From the NCBI GenBank assembly GCA_034509735.1, contig JACGWO010000003.1, positions 3,534,001 through 3,598,000 on the forward strand: DNA of 64,000 nucleotides, read 5' to 3'. Positions 34,876 through 46,524 of this stretch are shown here, one piece after another. The notes under the pieces are model-generated. The model saw nothing but the letters and a program-made list of their open reading frames with translations, did not search any database and had not been told where the DNA came from. Position numbers and translations under genes: made by a program. The stretch's first letter is position 1. Each line of letters begins with the position of its first letter. The stretch comes from Sesamum alatum. Lineage: Eukaryota > Streptophyta > Magnoliopsida > Lamiales > Pedaliaceae.

Positions 34876-35066
34876 TGGTCTCGGTGGCTCTTCGTGGAAA
34901 AAAATTAATGGCCCCGATGACTCTTCGTGGATAAATTGGCCTTTATGGCTCTTCGTGGATATATTTGGCCTCCGTGCTCTTCGTGGATATATTGGTCTCG
35001 GTGGCTCTTCATGGAAAAAAATAAATGGCCCCAATGATTCAATGGCACCAGCGGCTCTTCGTGGCT
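34876..35066 (+). repeat. Short tandem array GGCTCTTCGTGG in the gypsy 3' LTR
   Basis: The counterpart of the array at 28611-28798, with the same unit order and a few substitutions. Confidence 0.85.
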
Positions 35067-35729
35067 TACAAAGGGGAAATTTCACTTAATTATAATATGA
35101 TGAATAGTGGGACGAGTTGGGTGGAGAAAGACACTATATCACCATCTTGTGAGTATACTAGGAAAGGAAGAATTTGATTGTTTGTCTTGTTGTGAGATGA
35201 TTACGTTGTTAATAAATGAGATGTGTTGGAATGTAAATTGACGACTTTGTTATTACTTGTTCATTTTCTATTTTTGTTGAACTGGATTCATTATGCATGT
35301 ATAAGCAGAGCCGGTTATTTACTTATTGAGTCGCAGGCTTACTCCTCTGCAACATTTTTCAGGCATAGATTTGGTCGTGTTCCACTCTCGAGGAATAAGT
35401 CCACGTTGTGCTTGCAAAGTCAGGTCGGGCCAGTATGCAGTGTTCTCCTCACAAGTCAATAAGATAGAAGTCATAGAATTTGAGACTATTAGCAATATAC
35501 TAAAAGTGAAGATGGCTTGTGCGCATGTTATAAATAGTCTATACTACCATATGTGAAAAGAGACATGTATAAGTGTTGTAGATGAGAACCTAATTTTGCT
35601 AATTATGTTGATAGAGTATGTTATATAACCAACTATGAATTGGTTCATGAGATTTATAAAAGTAATATTGTTAATGTATAACCGTGGAGTTGCAGAAAAT
35701 CGTATTATTGTTCGGGGTGTGACACGAAC

Positions 35730-35838
35730 TTTCGTATAAATAGTGGGAGTGGTAAAGACCAAAAGACCAAGTCTTCAACTTGAACAATAATATTACCATA
35801 ATCTGCTAATTTCTGCTTTACATTTCATTAATGTAGAT
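35730..35838 (+). other. Leader of element 3, last part, with acceptor-like site
   Basis: It lines up with bases just upstream of gag in element 1. It carries a branch-point-like TGCTAAT, a short pyrimidine-rich run and AATGTAG (AG at 35835-35836) two bases before the gag ATG. Confidence 0.7.
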
Positions 35839-36182
35839 ATGTCTAAGAATCCATTAACCACGGTACTTGAGACTAATAAATTGAACCGAATGAACTACTC
35901 GGATTGGCTAAGAAACCTGAGGATTGTCCTCGATTTCGAGAACCAAGGCTACGTCTTGGACGAGCTGCCGCCGAGTGACTTACCGGAGGGGGCCACGCCA
36001 GAAGAACGTTTGACAATCGAGAAATGGCATGAGGACAACCCGGAAGTATGCAGTACCATACTAGCTTCGATGTCTAACGACATCCAGAAGCAGTATGAGA
36101 GGCTGGACAACGTCTTCGCCATAATGCTCCGCATGAACAAGGTTTATGTGGTTCCGGATAGGCATATTAGATATGCCTCCAT
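35839..36182 (+). pseudogene. Copia gag of element 3, first part
   Basis: About 115 codons of copia Gag starting MSKNPLTTVLETNKL. It reads through RHIRYAS, where reverse element 4 interrupts it. The next Gag residues (KAFFGTKLVEG) are found at 46525 onwards, so the two parts were one gene before the insertion. The frame itself is open up to the break. Confidence 0.92.
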
Positions 36183-38179
36183 TGAAAGGAATTGGTGGAT
36201 CGTCCCGGGAATTGCGCGAATGCGGAAGCACGATATAAAATAACGTACAAAAATTAAAGCATGCTTTTAATAATAAAATAACACGCTCAAGGGGTGTACC
36301 CTTGAGATTCCTGGGTGTTCGGTGTATCTCATGATTAAACAACATGTAAAGAAATCATGGAGGCCATAGAGTTGAAATAAAGAGAGACGAAAAAAAATAA
36401 AACGAGACCTACCCGTTGTCGTTTTCGTATTCAACGGCTACACGCGTTGTTCCCCGTTTTGCACTGAGATCTCGTTCTTGAGACCTCCAAATCGTGACAC
36501 ACGATCCACCCACGTATCTTGAACGTTGTGCTAGCAACGAACAAGTGTATATTTTTGGAGTGGATGAATCAACAACACGTTATCAATTAACGGTATTGAT
36601 TCATCTAAGTTCTAATGTTCCAAGAACAAAAGAACTAGAAAAAATACTTTCTTGTAGAGAAAGAGGGGGCGGACGAGAGGCAAGGGGAGAGAGTCGAGTG
36701 TGTGTTGTGTGTGTGTTGGAATTTCATCATTCTTCAAAAAGTTGGAAGCTAGAGGTATTTATAGAGGAGGAGTTTAATTCTCTTAAAACTCCTACTCTAA
36801 GAACTCTAATTTGTCTAGGATTTTGACCTAGTCAAAGTCCTAGTCAAACTAGTGTTTGACCTAGTCAAACAAATCCTAGCCTTCCATCTCCCCTTTCCAT
36901 CTCAACCGTTGATTTTAATTTAATGAAATATTTAAAATCCCATTAAATATTCCAAAGGCTAAAAAAATAAATATAATAAATGAATATTAATATTTATTCT
37001 AAGCCCATTAAATCAACCCTTTAATAAATCCTATTTATTAATTTAATTCTCTTTATCAAATAGAAGGAATTAATTTCTCCAAGAAAATATAGGACCCGAT
37101 TAAAATCTAATTTAATCATTTCTTTTACTCCAATATTTAATTCCAAATTAAATACTAAGTGTGTGTGGATAGTGTGTGACTCTTTAGGTTCACCTTTCAG
37201 CTAGACTTGGTCGGATTCCTAGAATCCGTCCGTTACCATGGGCGGCCATCTAGCAACGGTCCATGGCACTAGAGACGAGGTGAAATAAATTGGGGATGAA
37301 CATTTAGGCTTCTAACAGTACACTTGTCCTTCTGTCTTCGGTCTCATCACTTAGAGTCTAGGGCACGGAAAAAGCAGGTGCCCATTTTGGACCTAAGTGT
37401 CGGTCTGTCCTTACTAAACGCGCAAAGGAAACCTTTCCCTTCTGTTCAGTTACTGTGGCCACAGATTTCAGGGACAAGACACAGAGCATACATGAGACTC
37501 AATTGTCAATACCTTTTGACAGGAGACAGATCCTTTCTTGGAAACTACTATCACTCTGTACACCCGAGCTGCACTAGACATGGCTTATCACTACTCAAGA
37601 GTATTTTGGCAATCTCTCACCATATCTAAGGTACAGACCTGATGCACAGGTAAACTCAGCAGTTCCTCAAGTCAAAGGACTTGGCCTGTACCGTTGGAAC
37701 CGGGAATACACATCATACCTTGCTGACCATACTCAAAGGTCCTCCGTAAGACGGTTCCCGCGAGTCACCTCAGTCAGCTGCTTCCTAGCATGCTAACCCA
37801 CTAACACTGCTTAGACGACCTTCGTCACCCGTCGATGAAATACGACAGCAGATGCTTAGTGCAAGTCTCAAAGGGAATCCCGATACCCATTTTCGGGATT
37901 CCTTGACTTGGAGATTTCCGGATTGATTCGGTAAGACTGATTTCATGGACCTACCTCCAAGCGTAGTCCCAGTCCCCGAAATCGATTCTCAGTCCGTGGG
38001 CTTTGTTTGCGTAGTGAACAGAAATGTAAATGCAAATATAAGTGAACGTAAACAAAGTATTGATATATGAATTTTCACTTCTTTATTCATAAATGTTTTT
38101 ATCAAATACCAAAAAATTGTCTAGACATAGGTTACATATTCCTGCCAAAATTGGCTTTATATGGTCACCTATTCTAACA
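36183..38179 (-). repeat. 3' LTR of element 4 (family B)
   Basis: 1997 bp, starting TGAAAGG and ending CTAACA on the + strand (reverse of TGTTAG...CTTTCA). The hairpin is CTCAAGGG with CCCTTGAG (36286-36306), the 31-bp block 37236-37266, and TTGAC-type boxes 36821-36870. Confidence 0.94.
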
Positions 38180-38191
38180 ATCTCCCACTTG
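38180..38191 (-). other. Polypurine tract, element 4
   Basis: The reverse complement of CAAGTGGGAGAT directly abuts the 3' LTR and matches the other copia copies. Confidence 0.88.
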
Positions 38192-38195
38192 ACCT

Positions 38196-41100
38196 TTAAA
38201 GCCAATTGCCCATATGCTTAATCCCCATCTTCTCAAGATGTTGCATATGAGCGCTCTACGACATAGGCTTTGTCAGCGGGTCTGCTGTGTTGTCTGCCGA
38301 GTTGACTCGGTCCATCCGGACGTCACCTCTTCCTACCATTTCTCTAAGAAGATGGTAGCGTCTAAGAATGTGTTTGGAATGGTGATGAGATCTCGTTTCC
38401 TTTGCTTGTGCTATTGCTCCGTTGTTATCACAGAAGATGACAACGGGCTCGGCGATGCTAGGCACCACACCCAACTCTTGGATGTAGTTTCTCATCCAAA
38501 TCGCTTCCTTAGCAGCTTCTGAAGCTGCTATGTATTCAGCCTCTGTGGTGGAGTCAGCAATAGTTGCTTGCTTGGAACTTTTCCAAGCTACTACTCCTCC
38601 ATTGAGTTTGAATACGTACCCCGATTGAGACTTGGCATCATCGTCATCAGACTGGAAGCTAGCGTCGCTAAAAACCTTCCAGAATTAGTTCTCCATTGCC
38701 ATAGACTAGGAACATTTCCTTAGTCCTCCTTAGGTACTTAAGGATGCCCTTAACAGCATTCCAGTGTGCCTCTCCTGCGCAGGACTGATATCTGCTTGTT
38801 ACGCTCAAAGCGTATGCAACATCAAGCCTAGTGCAGTGGACCGCATATTGGATGCTACCTACGGCAGAAGCATAGGGGATGACTTTCATCCTTTCAAGTT
38901 CCTCATCAGTCTGTGGGGACTGTTCCTTGGACAACTTGATCCCATGCCTCATGGGAAGGAATCCCCGTTTGGAGTTGTCCATTCGATATCTCTTTAGGAC
39001 TTTCTCCATATACGAGTTTTGGGTGAGTCCTAACACCCTTTTCGATCTGTCCCTGACAATCTGGATGCCTAGGATGTAGGAGGCTTCACCCAAGTCCTTC
39101 ATGGAAAACTGGGTTGACAACCATGCTTTTGTGTTTCCTAACATTCTAACGTCATTGCCAATGAGCAGAATGTCATCCACATAAAGCACTAGGAACACAA
39201 TTGAGCTCCCACTGACCTTCTTGTATACACAAGGGTCGGATTCATTTTTGATGAAGTCATACCCCCGTATTACTTCGTCAAAGCGAATGTTCCAACTTCG
39301 GGAGGCTTGTTTGAGGCCATAGATGGACTTCTGGAGACAACAGACTTTCTGTTCTTCTCCAGTGACTGTGAAACCCTCCGGCTGATCCATATAGATCTCT
39401 TCTTCAACGAAACCATTGAGGAAGGCCGTTTTCACGTCCATCTGCCATATCTCATAGTCATACCATGCTGCTATGGCGAGCAGGATCTGAATGGACTTAG
39501 CCATGGCTACTGGCGAGTAGGTATCCTCAAAATCGACCCCGGGTCGTTGAGTGTATCCCTTAGCTACAAGCCTAGCCTTAAAAGTTGTGACTTCTCCATC
39601 AACACCAAGTTTGCGCTTGTAGATCCACTTACAACCCACTGGCTTAACACCTTTCGGTGGATCTACAAGACTCCAAACTTGGTTCTCGCTCATGGAGTCC
39701 ATTTCGGCTTTCATGGCCTCAAGCCATTTCCCAGAGTCGATGTCTGACATCGCTTCTCCATAAGTCTTAGGATCGTTATCGAAAAGATCGGTCGCACCTA
39801 GAAAGCCATATCTCACTGGAGGTCTGGACTCTCTAGTGGACCTACGGAGAACGGGAACGTCAGTGGTGACTGTGGGCGCTGACTGTATCGGAGCCGGTGG
39901 TTCACGAACTGGGGCTGGCTGTTCCTGAGGCTGTCCTTCATGCCTAGCATGTTGGACCTCTCGAGGTTGGTCAGCCCTTCAGCTGTCTATCCTGAATCCT
40001 CTAAGTGAGGGTTCCGTGGCTACCTTTGATGGCTGGATTCCATCACTTGATTCCTCAAGGATCAGCTCATCAGGTTGGATATCCTCCGGGAAGTCTTGCT
40101 CCAAGAATACTGCGTTTCTTGAAACAAAGACCTTTTGTTCCAAGGGGTCATAAAAGTAATAACCCGCAGTTTCTTTAGGGTATCCAATGAACCTGCATAA
40201 GCTAGACCTGTATTTTAACTTATCTCCCACTAACCTCTTGATGTATGCGGGGCTACCCCTCACTTTCAAGTAGTTGTAGGACGCAGGCTTGCCGTGCCAT
40301 ATTTCATATGGCGTTTGGGTTAATGTACTAGTAGGCGCCAAATTCAATAACTTGGCCGCCGTTTCTAGTGCATAGCCCCAAAAGGATAAGGGCAGTTTGG
40401 TGAAACTCATCATGGACCGAACCATGTCCAACAGAGTTCGATTCCTCCTTTCAGAGACACCATTTAACTGTGGTGTTCCCTGAGGTGTCCATTCTGATAT
40501 TATACCATGTTCTTTTAGATAATCTAGGAACTCCGTACTAAGGTACTCACCGCCTCGGTCTGACCGTAGGACTTTAATTTTGCAGTTGGTTTGGTTCTCT
40601 ACTTCAAGTCTGAATTCTTTAAACCTCTCAAGAGCTTCAGACTTGTACCTCATCAGGTAAACATAACCATACCGTGAATGATCATCGGTAAAGGTTATGA
40701 AGTAGGAAAACCCACCTCGGGCCTGCGTCCTTAGTGGCCCACATACGTCTGTATGGACCAAGTCCAACAGACATGTGGCAAGCCTGCTTTGTCCTATAAA
40801 GGGCTTCTTGGTCATTTTCCCTCTTTAGGCAGGATTCACAAGTTGGTAGATCGCTCAAGTCCCCAACCTCTAGGTTCTTTGAGTCTACCAACCTTTTTAT
40901 CCTATCTTGGGATATGTGACCTAGCCTAGCGTGCCACAGTCGTGCGTTCCAGTTATTATCTAATTTCCGTTTGTGTTGTGCATTGAGGACAATATTCGTT
41001 CGTTGCAAGATATAGAGTCCGTTATGCAATGTACCAAGTAGATGAGCAATTCCACACCTCATCAAATAAAATCAATTTTTATTGATTCTAAACTCATAAC

Positions 41101-42251
41101 CACTATTGTCCAACAATGGAATGGAAATGATGTTTTTAAGCATACTAGGTACAAAATAAACTTGCTCTAAATCTATGCTAATACTATCACTAATCACTAG
41201 AGTGGCGGATCCTACTGCTTTCTGCCGAGATGGCCTTGCCATTCCCAAGCTTCAGGATCATGTCCCCGCTACCCAGTTTTCTGCTTCTTTTCAACACCTG
41301 CAAGTCATTGCAAATGTGAGCTCCACAGCCGGTATCTAATACCCAAGAGGCAGAATTAGTGACCATATTAACCTCAATCACATATATACCTTGGTTCGAG
41401 AAGAGTTTGGGGCACTCTCTCTTCCAATGCCCTTTCTCACGGCAGTTGATACATATGTCATATGCCTTCGACTGTTGCTTGGAGACAACCTTTCCATTTC
41501 CTTTGCCTTTCCCCTCTTTGGCAATGGGAACACTCTTAGTGTTCGTAGCTGCTTTGACGGCCTTTCCCTTCCCTTTCTTCTTCTTCCAACGTCCGGCACC
41601 CTTGCCTTTCGTATTTGAAGTTGAAGCACCTCCAAACAATACTGAAGTCGTGGACTTCTTAGTCGTTGCCTCGTATTGCACCAACATATTGATCAACTCA
41701 TGAATGCCCTTCTCAAGTGCGTTCATGTTATAGTTGACGATAAATTGGTCAAAGGAGGGTGGGAGTGACTGAAGGATCACATCTATGTACGTTTCATTAT
41801 CGAGACCTGCCTTTAGGTCCTCGAGCTTTTCCACCAGGGTAAGCATTTTAACCCCGTGCTCTTGTACAGAGGATCCTTCTGTCATTTTCGTTCCAAAGAA
41901 CGCCTTGGTCGCGACATACCTAGTATGCCGGTCCGGGACTGCATAGCAATCTTTAAGGCGAGCCATAATGGAAGGGACATCGTCTAGCCTTTCATATTGC
42001 TTCTGAATCTCATTGGTCATCAAAGCAAGTATGATGCTACGGACCTTCCGGTTATCCTTATGCCAAGTCTCGAACATCTCACGTTCTTCTGGCGTGGATC
42101 CTTCCGGCGAGGTCCTAGGGAGAGCCTCGTCCATGACGTAGCCTTGGTTCTCGTAATCTAGGACTATCCTGAGATTGCGCAACCAGTCGTTGTAATTTGT
42201 TCCATTGAATTTGTTTGTCTCAAGAATGGTGGAAAGTGGGTTCTTAGACAT
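38196..42251 (-). pseudogene. Copia gag-pol polyprotein, element 4 (nearly complete)
   Basis: This is the most complete copy of the polyprotein. Gag starts MSKNPLSTILETNKF, has the CCHC knuckle CINCREKGHWKREC near residue 266, and reaches the protease motif LDTGCGAH near 304. Downstream are the integrase zinc region (HARLGH), the core with TDV, SDRGGEY and the later catalytic Glu in NGVSERRNR, RT with DVKTAFLNG and an intact YVDD (about 39175), and RNase H with DNNGAIAQAK. I see about six lesions: a frameshift near 41222, a TGA near 41075, a frameshift near 40825, a TGA at 39979-39981 in an otherwise common frame, a frameshift near 38670, and a TAG near 38254. All catalytic motifs I checked are present. 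Confidence 0.93.
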
Positions 42252-44519
42252 TTTAAAATCTACATTTTAGAAAACAGCGGGCGATCAGCAAAAAATAAAA
42301 GACGGTGGTTTGATAAAATAATTAAATGCATGGACTTTAGTCATTTAATCCTCCCACTATTTATACGAAAACACGGTACTCTCAAACGTGATTTTCGGGA
42401 AATCCTTTCCTAGTAGGCTTGGGATCCACAGCGATTTTACCCATACCCCGCTTTTACGATTCGCATGGAAAAGATCCTGTGGGAGGTATTCCATACCATT
42501 CTCGTTCCACGAGATTCCGAAGATTATTGCCTCACCATTTCACATGATCCCGAGGACTCCAAGCGAATCATGTTAATTGGGCGTTAGACCCAAATCAATC
42601 GACCGAGCCACAGACCCACTGGTACCCCCACGACTCATGAGACATGTAACAGCAGCCCATTTTTCGTTCATGACATAGTGCAGCTTCCTTTAAGTACAAT
42701 AACATGCCACGACTCGTGAGACAACGCTATTGACCCAAAGCAGCTTCCTCACTATGCCATGGATTGGAAGGCATGGACAAACTCCTAGAGTTCATGTCCA
42801 CTTTGTCTAGGGTCTAATATTTTGGCATTGGTCCAACCAATGTGAGAGTAAGTAATGACCGAGATCTCATATAAATATCTACACATACATCCATAATGCG
42901 TAAATAAACCATTCATAGCAGTTATATGATAAATAAATAATTCATTCATCCATCATCATAACCACATGCAAAATTAAAGCCTAGCACGCCCCTGTTGGAT
43001 GATCACGAGCCCGAATCCTATGCGATCCACTGAGCCCGCAGTGGATCTATGGTCAATCTAGGGTTGGTCCTATACTATTACATTAATAGTAACCCAATCA
43101 TCATGCTGATAGGCCTTGGTCTCTTTTCTCTTTTCTTCACTTCATGGAAAACACCAAGGGGCCTCCCGTCTGGGCTCTCCATGTGGTCCTTCCTTCTTCT
43201 CCACCAATTACAAAAAAAGGAAACCTCACTCCTAGTCTACTCTCATTACATATTGAAAAATAGAAACCCCAGCGAAAACCCGGGGGAGTACATAAGGAGG
43301 GAGGTAGAATGCCTTATTATTCCAAGGCAACTAGAAAGAGAGAAGGAGAAAGCAGTAAAAGAGGCACACAGGCCCAACAGAAAATAAATCATACATTCGG
43401 TCTAGGGCTCGCGATCATCCATTTCCATCCAACACACATAATCACATGATCCCATCATATAATTACAATATACCAACAGCACATGATTCCCAATCATAAA
43501 TATTCAAAATAATAAATGAATATGTGCGTAACGTGTGAAAAAAAAAAAACATAAATATTGGTAATAAAATTTTCTCGTTTTAGGAAAACCTTTCCTCATT
43601 ATTTTAAGTAAAATAACCCCGGGATTCCAAATCCAATTTATTTTACTCCTAAAATAATGTCTTTAGAAAATTAGGTATAATTGAACCCACAAAACGATTT
43701 TTCAGAATAAATTCAAAATTAAAACTGAAAATAATTAAAAAAATAAAAGAAAACACTACTAAGGTTTTGAAACCCTAGCAGCAGCCACTGTCGCCACCGC
43801 CGTCGGCAACGGCCTGCCGGCGCGCGCACAGGGTAGCAGGCTCAGCCTGCCGCCCTTGCGCGGGCGCAGGCGTTGCCTGGCCGGGCGCGCGCGCGTAGGC
43901 CCCTGCCTGCTTGCGCGCGCGCCTGGCCGGCAACACGCTGCGCGGCCTGGGCATTCCGGCAGGCCGTCGCGCGCGCAGGCTCCCTTGCCTTGCGCGCGCG
44001 CTGGCCTGCTGGCTGCCGGCCGCGCCATGCGCAGTGCGCGCGCAGACGTGCACTGGGCATGCCTGCCGGGCGCGCGGGCACAGACTCCTTCGTCTGCGTG
44101 CGCGCGCGCCTGGCGGCGCTGCCCAAAGCCCATCCGCGCGCGGACTCTCAGGCGCGCGCAGACACCCTCGTCTGCGTGCGCGCAGCCTCCCTGGCTGCAC
44201 GCTGCCCCTGCGCGTCCGGCTGGGCGGCGCGCGCAGGTTTTCCTTGCCTGCGCGCGTCTGTCATGCCGGCAGCGCGCGGCTGCGCGCGGCCAGCCCTCCG
44301 GCTGGCCGGCTGCGTCGTTTCTCATTTTTCGTTCAAATTTTCCACCCCGTTTTCCAAGAAAAACAGAAAAACACCAATATTCAGAAAATACACACGAATC
44401 AAAAGCAATAAAACCGACATACTTTAAAATCAAGAACATCAAGATTTAATAAAAAACATGCCAATTTCACGTTTCATGCTTATAACGCACATAAACCCTA
44501 GGCCTATACACCGAATCGG
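42252..44519 (-). other. Leader of element 4
   Basis: No credible gene. It holds the acceptor-like AATGTAG (AG at 42261-42260), a CTGAT branch-like motif, the paired motifs (42629-42642, one base changed, and 42707-42720), shared leader blocks near 43000-43040, and the GC island. Confidence 0.75.
43784..44310 (-). other. GC-rich leader island of element 4
   Basis: Over 500 bp rich in GCGCGC and GGCAGGC words between AT-rich flanks. It shares several stretches with the element 2 island. Overlapping long open frames in both strands reflect composition. Confidence 0.75.
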
Positions 44520-44531
44520 GCTCTGATACCA
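44520..44531 (-). other. Primer binding site, element 4
   Basis: On the minus strand this reads TGGTATCAGAGC, a perfect match to the standard site, next to the 5' LTR. Confidence 0.92.
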
Positions 44532-44532
44532 C

Positions 44533-46524
44533 TAAAAGGAATCGGTGGATCGTCCCGGGAATTGCGCGAATGCAGAAGCGCGATATAAAATAACGTACAA
44601 AAATTAAAGCATGCTTTTAATAATAAAATAACACGCTGAAGGGGTGTACCCTTGAGATTCCCGGGTGTTCGGTGTATCTCATGATTAAACAACATGTAAA
44701 GAAATCATGGAGGCCATAGAGTTGAAAATAAAGAGAGACGAAAAAATGAAACGAGACCTACCCGTTGTCGTTTTCGTCTTCAACGGCTACACGCGTTGTT
44801 CCCCGTTTTGCACCGAGATCTTGTTCTTGAGACCCTCCAAATCATGACACACGATCCACCCATGTATCTTGCACGTCGTGCTAGCAACGAACAAGTGTAT
44901 ATTTTTGGAGTGGATGAATCAACAACACGTTATCAATTAACGGTATTGATTTATCTAAGTTCTAATGTTCCAAAAACAAAAGAACTAGAAAAAATATTTT
45001 CTTGTAGAGAAAGAGGGGGCGGACGAGAGGCAAGGGGAGAGAGTCGAGTGTGTGTTGTGTGTGTGTTGGAATTTCATCATCCTTCAAAAAGTTGGAAGCT
45101 AGAGGTATTTATAGAGGAGGAGTTTAATCCTCTTAAAACTCCTACTCTAAGAACTCTAATTTGTCTAGGATTTTGACCTAGTCAAAGTCCTAGTCAAACT
45201 AGTGTTTGACCTAGTCAAACAAATCCTAGTCTTCCATCTCCCCTTTCCATCTCAATCGTTGATTTTAATTTAATAGAATATTTAAATCCCATTAAATATT
45301 CCAAAAGGCCAAAAAAATAAATATAATAAATGAATATTAATATTTATTCTAAGCCCATTAAATGAACCCTTTAATAAATCCTATTTATTAATTTAATTCC
45401 CTTTATCAAATAGAAGGAATTAATTTCTCCAAGAAAATATAGGACCCGATTAAATCTAATTTAATCATTTCTTTACTCCAATATTTAATTCCAAATTAAA
45501 TACTAAGTGTGTGTGGATAGTGTGTGACTCTTTAGGTTCACCTTTCAGCTAGACTTGGTCGGATTCCTAGAATCCGCCCGTTACCATGGGTGGCCATCTA
45601 GCAACGGTCCATGGCAATAGAGACTAGGTAAAATAATTGGGGATGAACATTTAGGCTCTAACAGTACACTTGTCCTTCTGTCTTCGGTCTCATCACTTAG
45701 AGTCTAGGGCACGGAAAAAGTAGGTACCCATTTTGGACCTAAGGGTCGGTCTGTCCTTATTAAACGCCGCAAGGGAAACCTTTCCCATCTGTTCAGTTAC
45801 TGTGGCCACAGATTTCAGGGACAAGACACAGAGCATACATGAGACTCAACTGTCAATACCTTTTGACAGGAGACAGATCCTTTTTTGGAAACTACTGTCA
45901 CTCTGTATACTCGAGCTGCACTAGACATGGCTTATGACTACTCAAGAGTATTTTGGCAATCTCTCACCATATCTAAGATACAGACCTGATGCACAGGTAA
46001 ACTCAGCAGTTTCTCAAGTCAAAGGACTTGGCTTGTACCGTTGGAACTGGGAATACACGTAATACCTTGCTGACCATACTAAAGGTCCTCCGTAAGACGG
46101 TTCCCGCGAGTTACCTCAGTCAGCTGCTTCCTAGCATGCTGACCCACTAACACTGCTTAGACGACCTTCGTCACCCGTCGATGAAATACGACAGCCGATG
46201 CTTAGTGCAAGTCCCAAAGGGAATCTCGGTACCCATTTTCGGGATTCCTTGACTTGGAGATTTCCGGACTGATTCGGTAAGACTGATTTCATGGACCTAC
46301 CTCCAAGCGTAGTCCCAGTCCCCGAAATCGATTCTCAGTCTGTGGGCTTTGTTTGCGTAGTGAACAGAAATATAAATGCAGATATAAGTGAACGTAAACA
46401 AAGTATTGCCATATGAATTTTCACTTCTTTATTCATAAATGTTTTTATCAAATACCAAAAAATTGTCTAGACATAGGTTACATATTCCTGCCAAAATTGG
46501 CTTACATGGTCACCTATTCTAACA
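44533..46524 (-). repeat. 5' LTR of element 4 (family B)
   Basis: 1992 bp and very close to 36183-38179. The terminal dinucleotide next to the primer site is mutated (CA read as TA on the minus strand). The 31-bp block is 45584-45614. One arm of the terminal hairpin carries a mismatch (44636-44656). Confidence 0.94.
45107..45220 (-). promoter_or_regulatory. LTR promoter of element 4: TATA box and TTGAC-box cluster
   Basis: On the minus strand, four or more TTGAC-type cores (45171-45220, including TTTGACTAGGTCAAA-like palindromes) lie 55-110 bp upstream of CTATAAATA (45107-45115). This matches the arrangement in element 2. Confidence 0.6.

Larger units (their letters stand above)
27039..35724 (+). 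mobile_element. Ty3/gypsy element nested in the leader of element 3
   Basis: The LTRs (27039-29456 and 32982-35724) flank a decayed pol. The 5-bp duplication CGAAC is present at 27034-27038 and 35725-35729. The 5' terminus has TG changed to AG. Copia leader sequence resumes directly after the right duplication and lines up with the leader of element 1. RT precedes integrase, which is the gypsy order. Confidence 0.93.
32982..35724 (+). repeat. 3' LTR of the gypsy element
   Basis: 2743 bp, beginning TGTGACGCCCCCGAAATT and ending GGGGTGTGACA. Compared with the 5' LTR it has an extra segment of about 200 bp (34230-34430) and two extra copies of a 58-bp repeat. Confidence 0.93.
42260..44761 (-). 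other. Putative leader intron of element 4
   Basis: Reading the minus strand, the donor-like GG|GTAGGT begins at 44761 in the 5' LTR and the acceptor AG ends at 42260, nine bases before the gag ATG. Its length (about 2.5 kb) and edges resemble those of element 2. Confidence 0.4.
36183..46524 (-). mobile_element. Copia element 4 (family B), reverse, inserted in gag of element 3
   Basis: A full-length reverse element: 3' LTR 36183-38179, gag-pol 38196-42251, leader, primer site and 5' LTR 44533-46524. The flanks are TCCAT (36178-36182) and GTCAT (46525-46529), an imperfect duplication with three of five bases matching. Gag of element 3 is continuous across it. It is the best preserved copia copy here and the most likely template for the structure of the deleted family-B copies. 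Confidence 0.94.

Noticed and set aside
36494..36826. Open frame repeated at 44796-45176 encoding a similar peptide
   Set aside because: It lies antisense inside both LTRs of element 4, across promoter and leader exon sequence; the match between the two reflects LTR identity.
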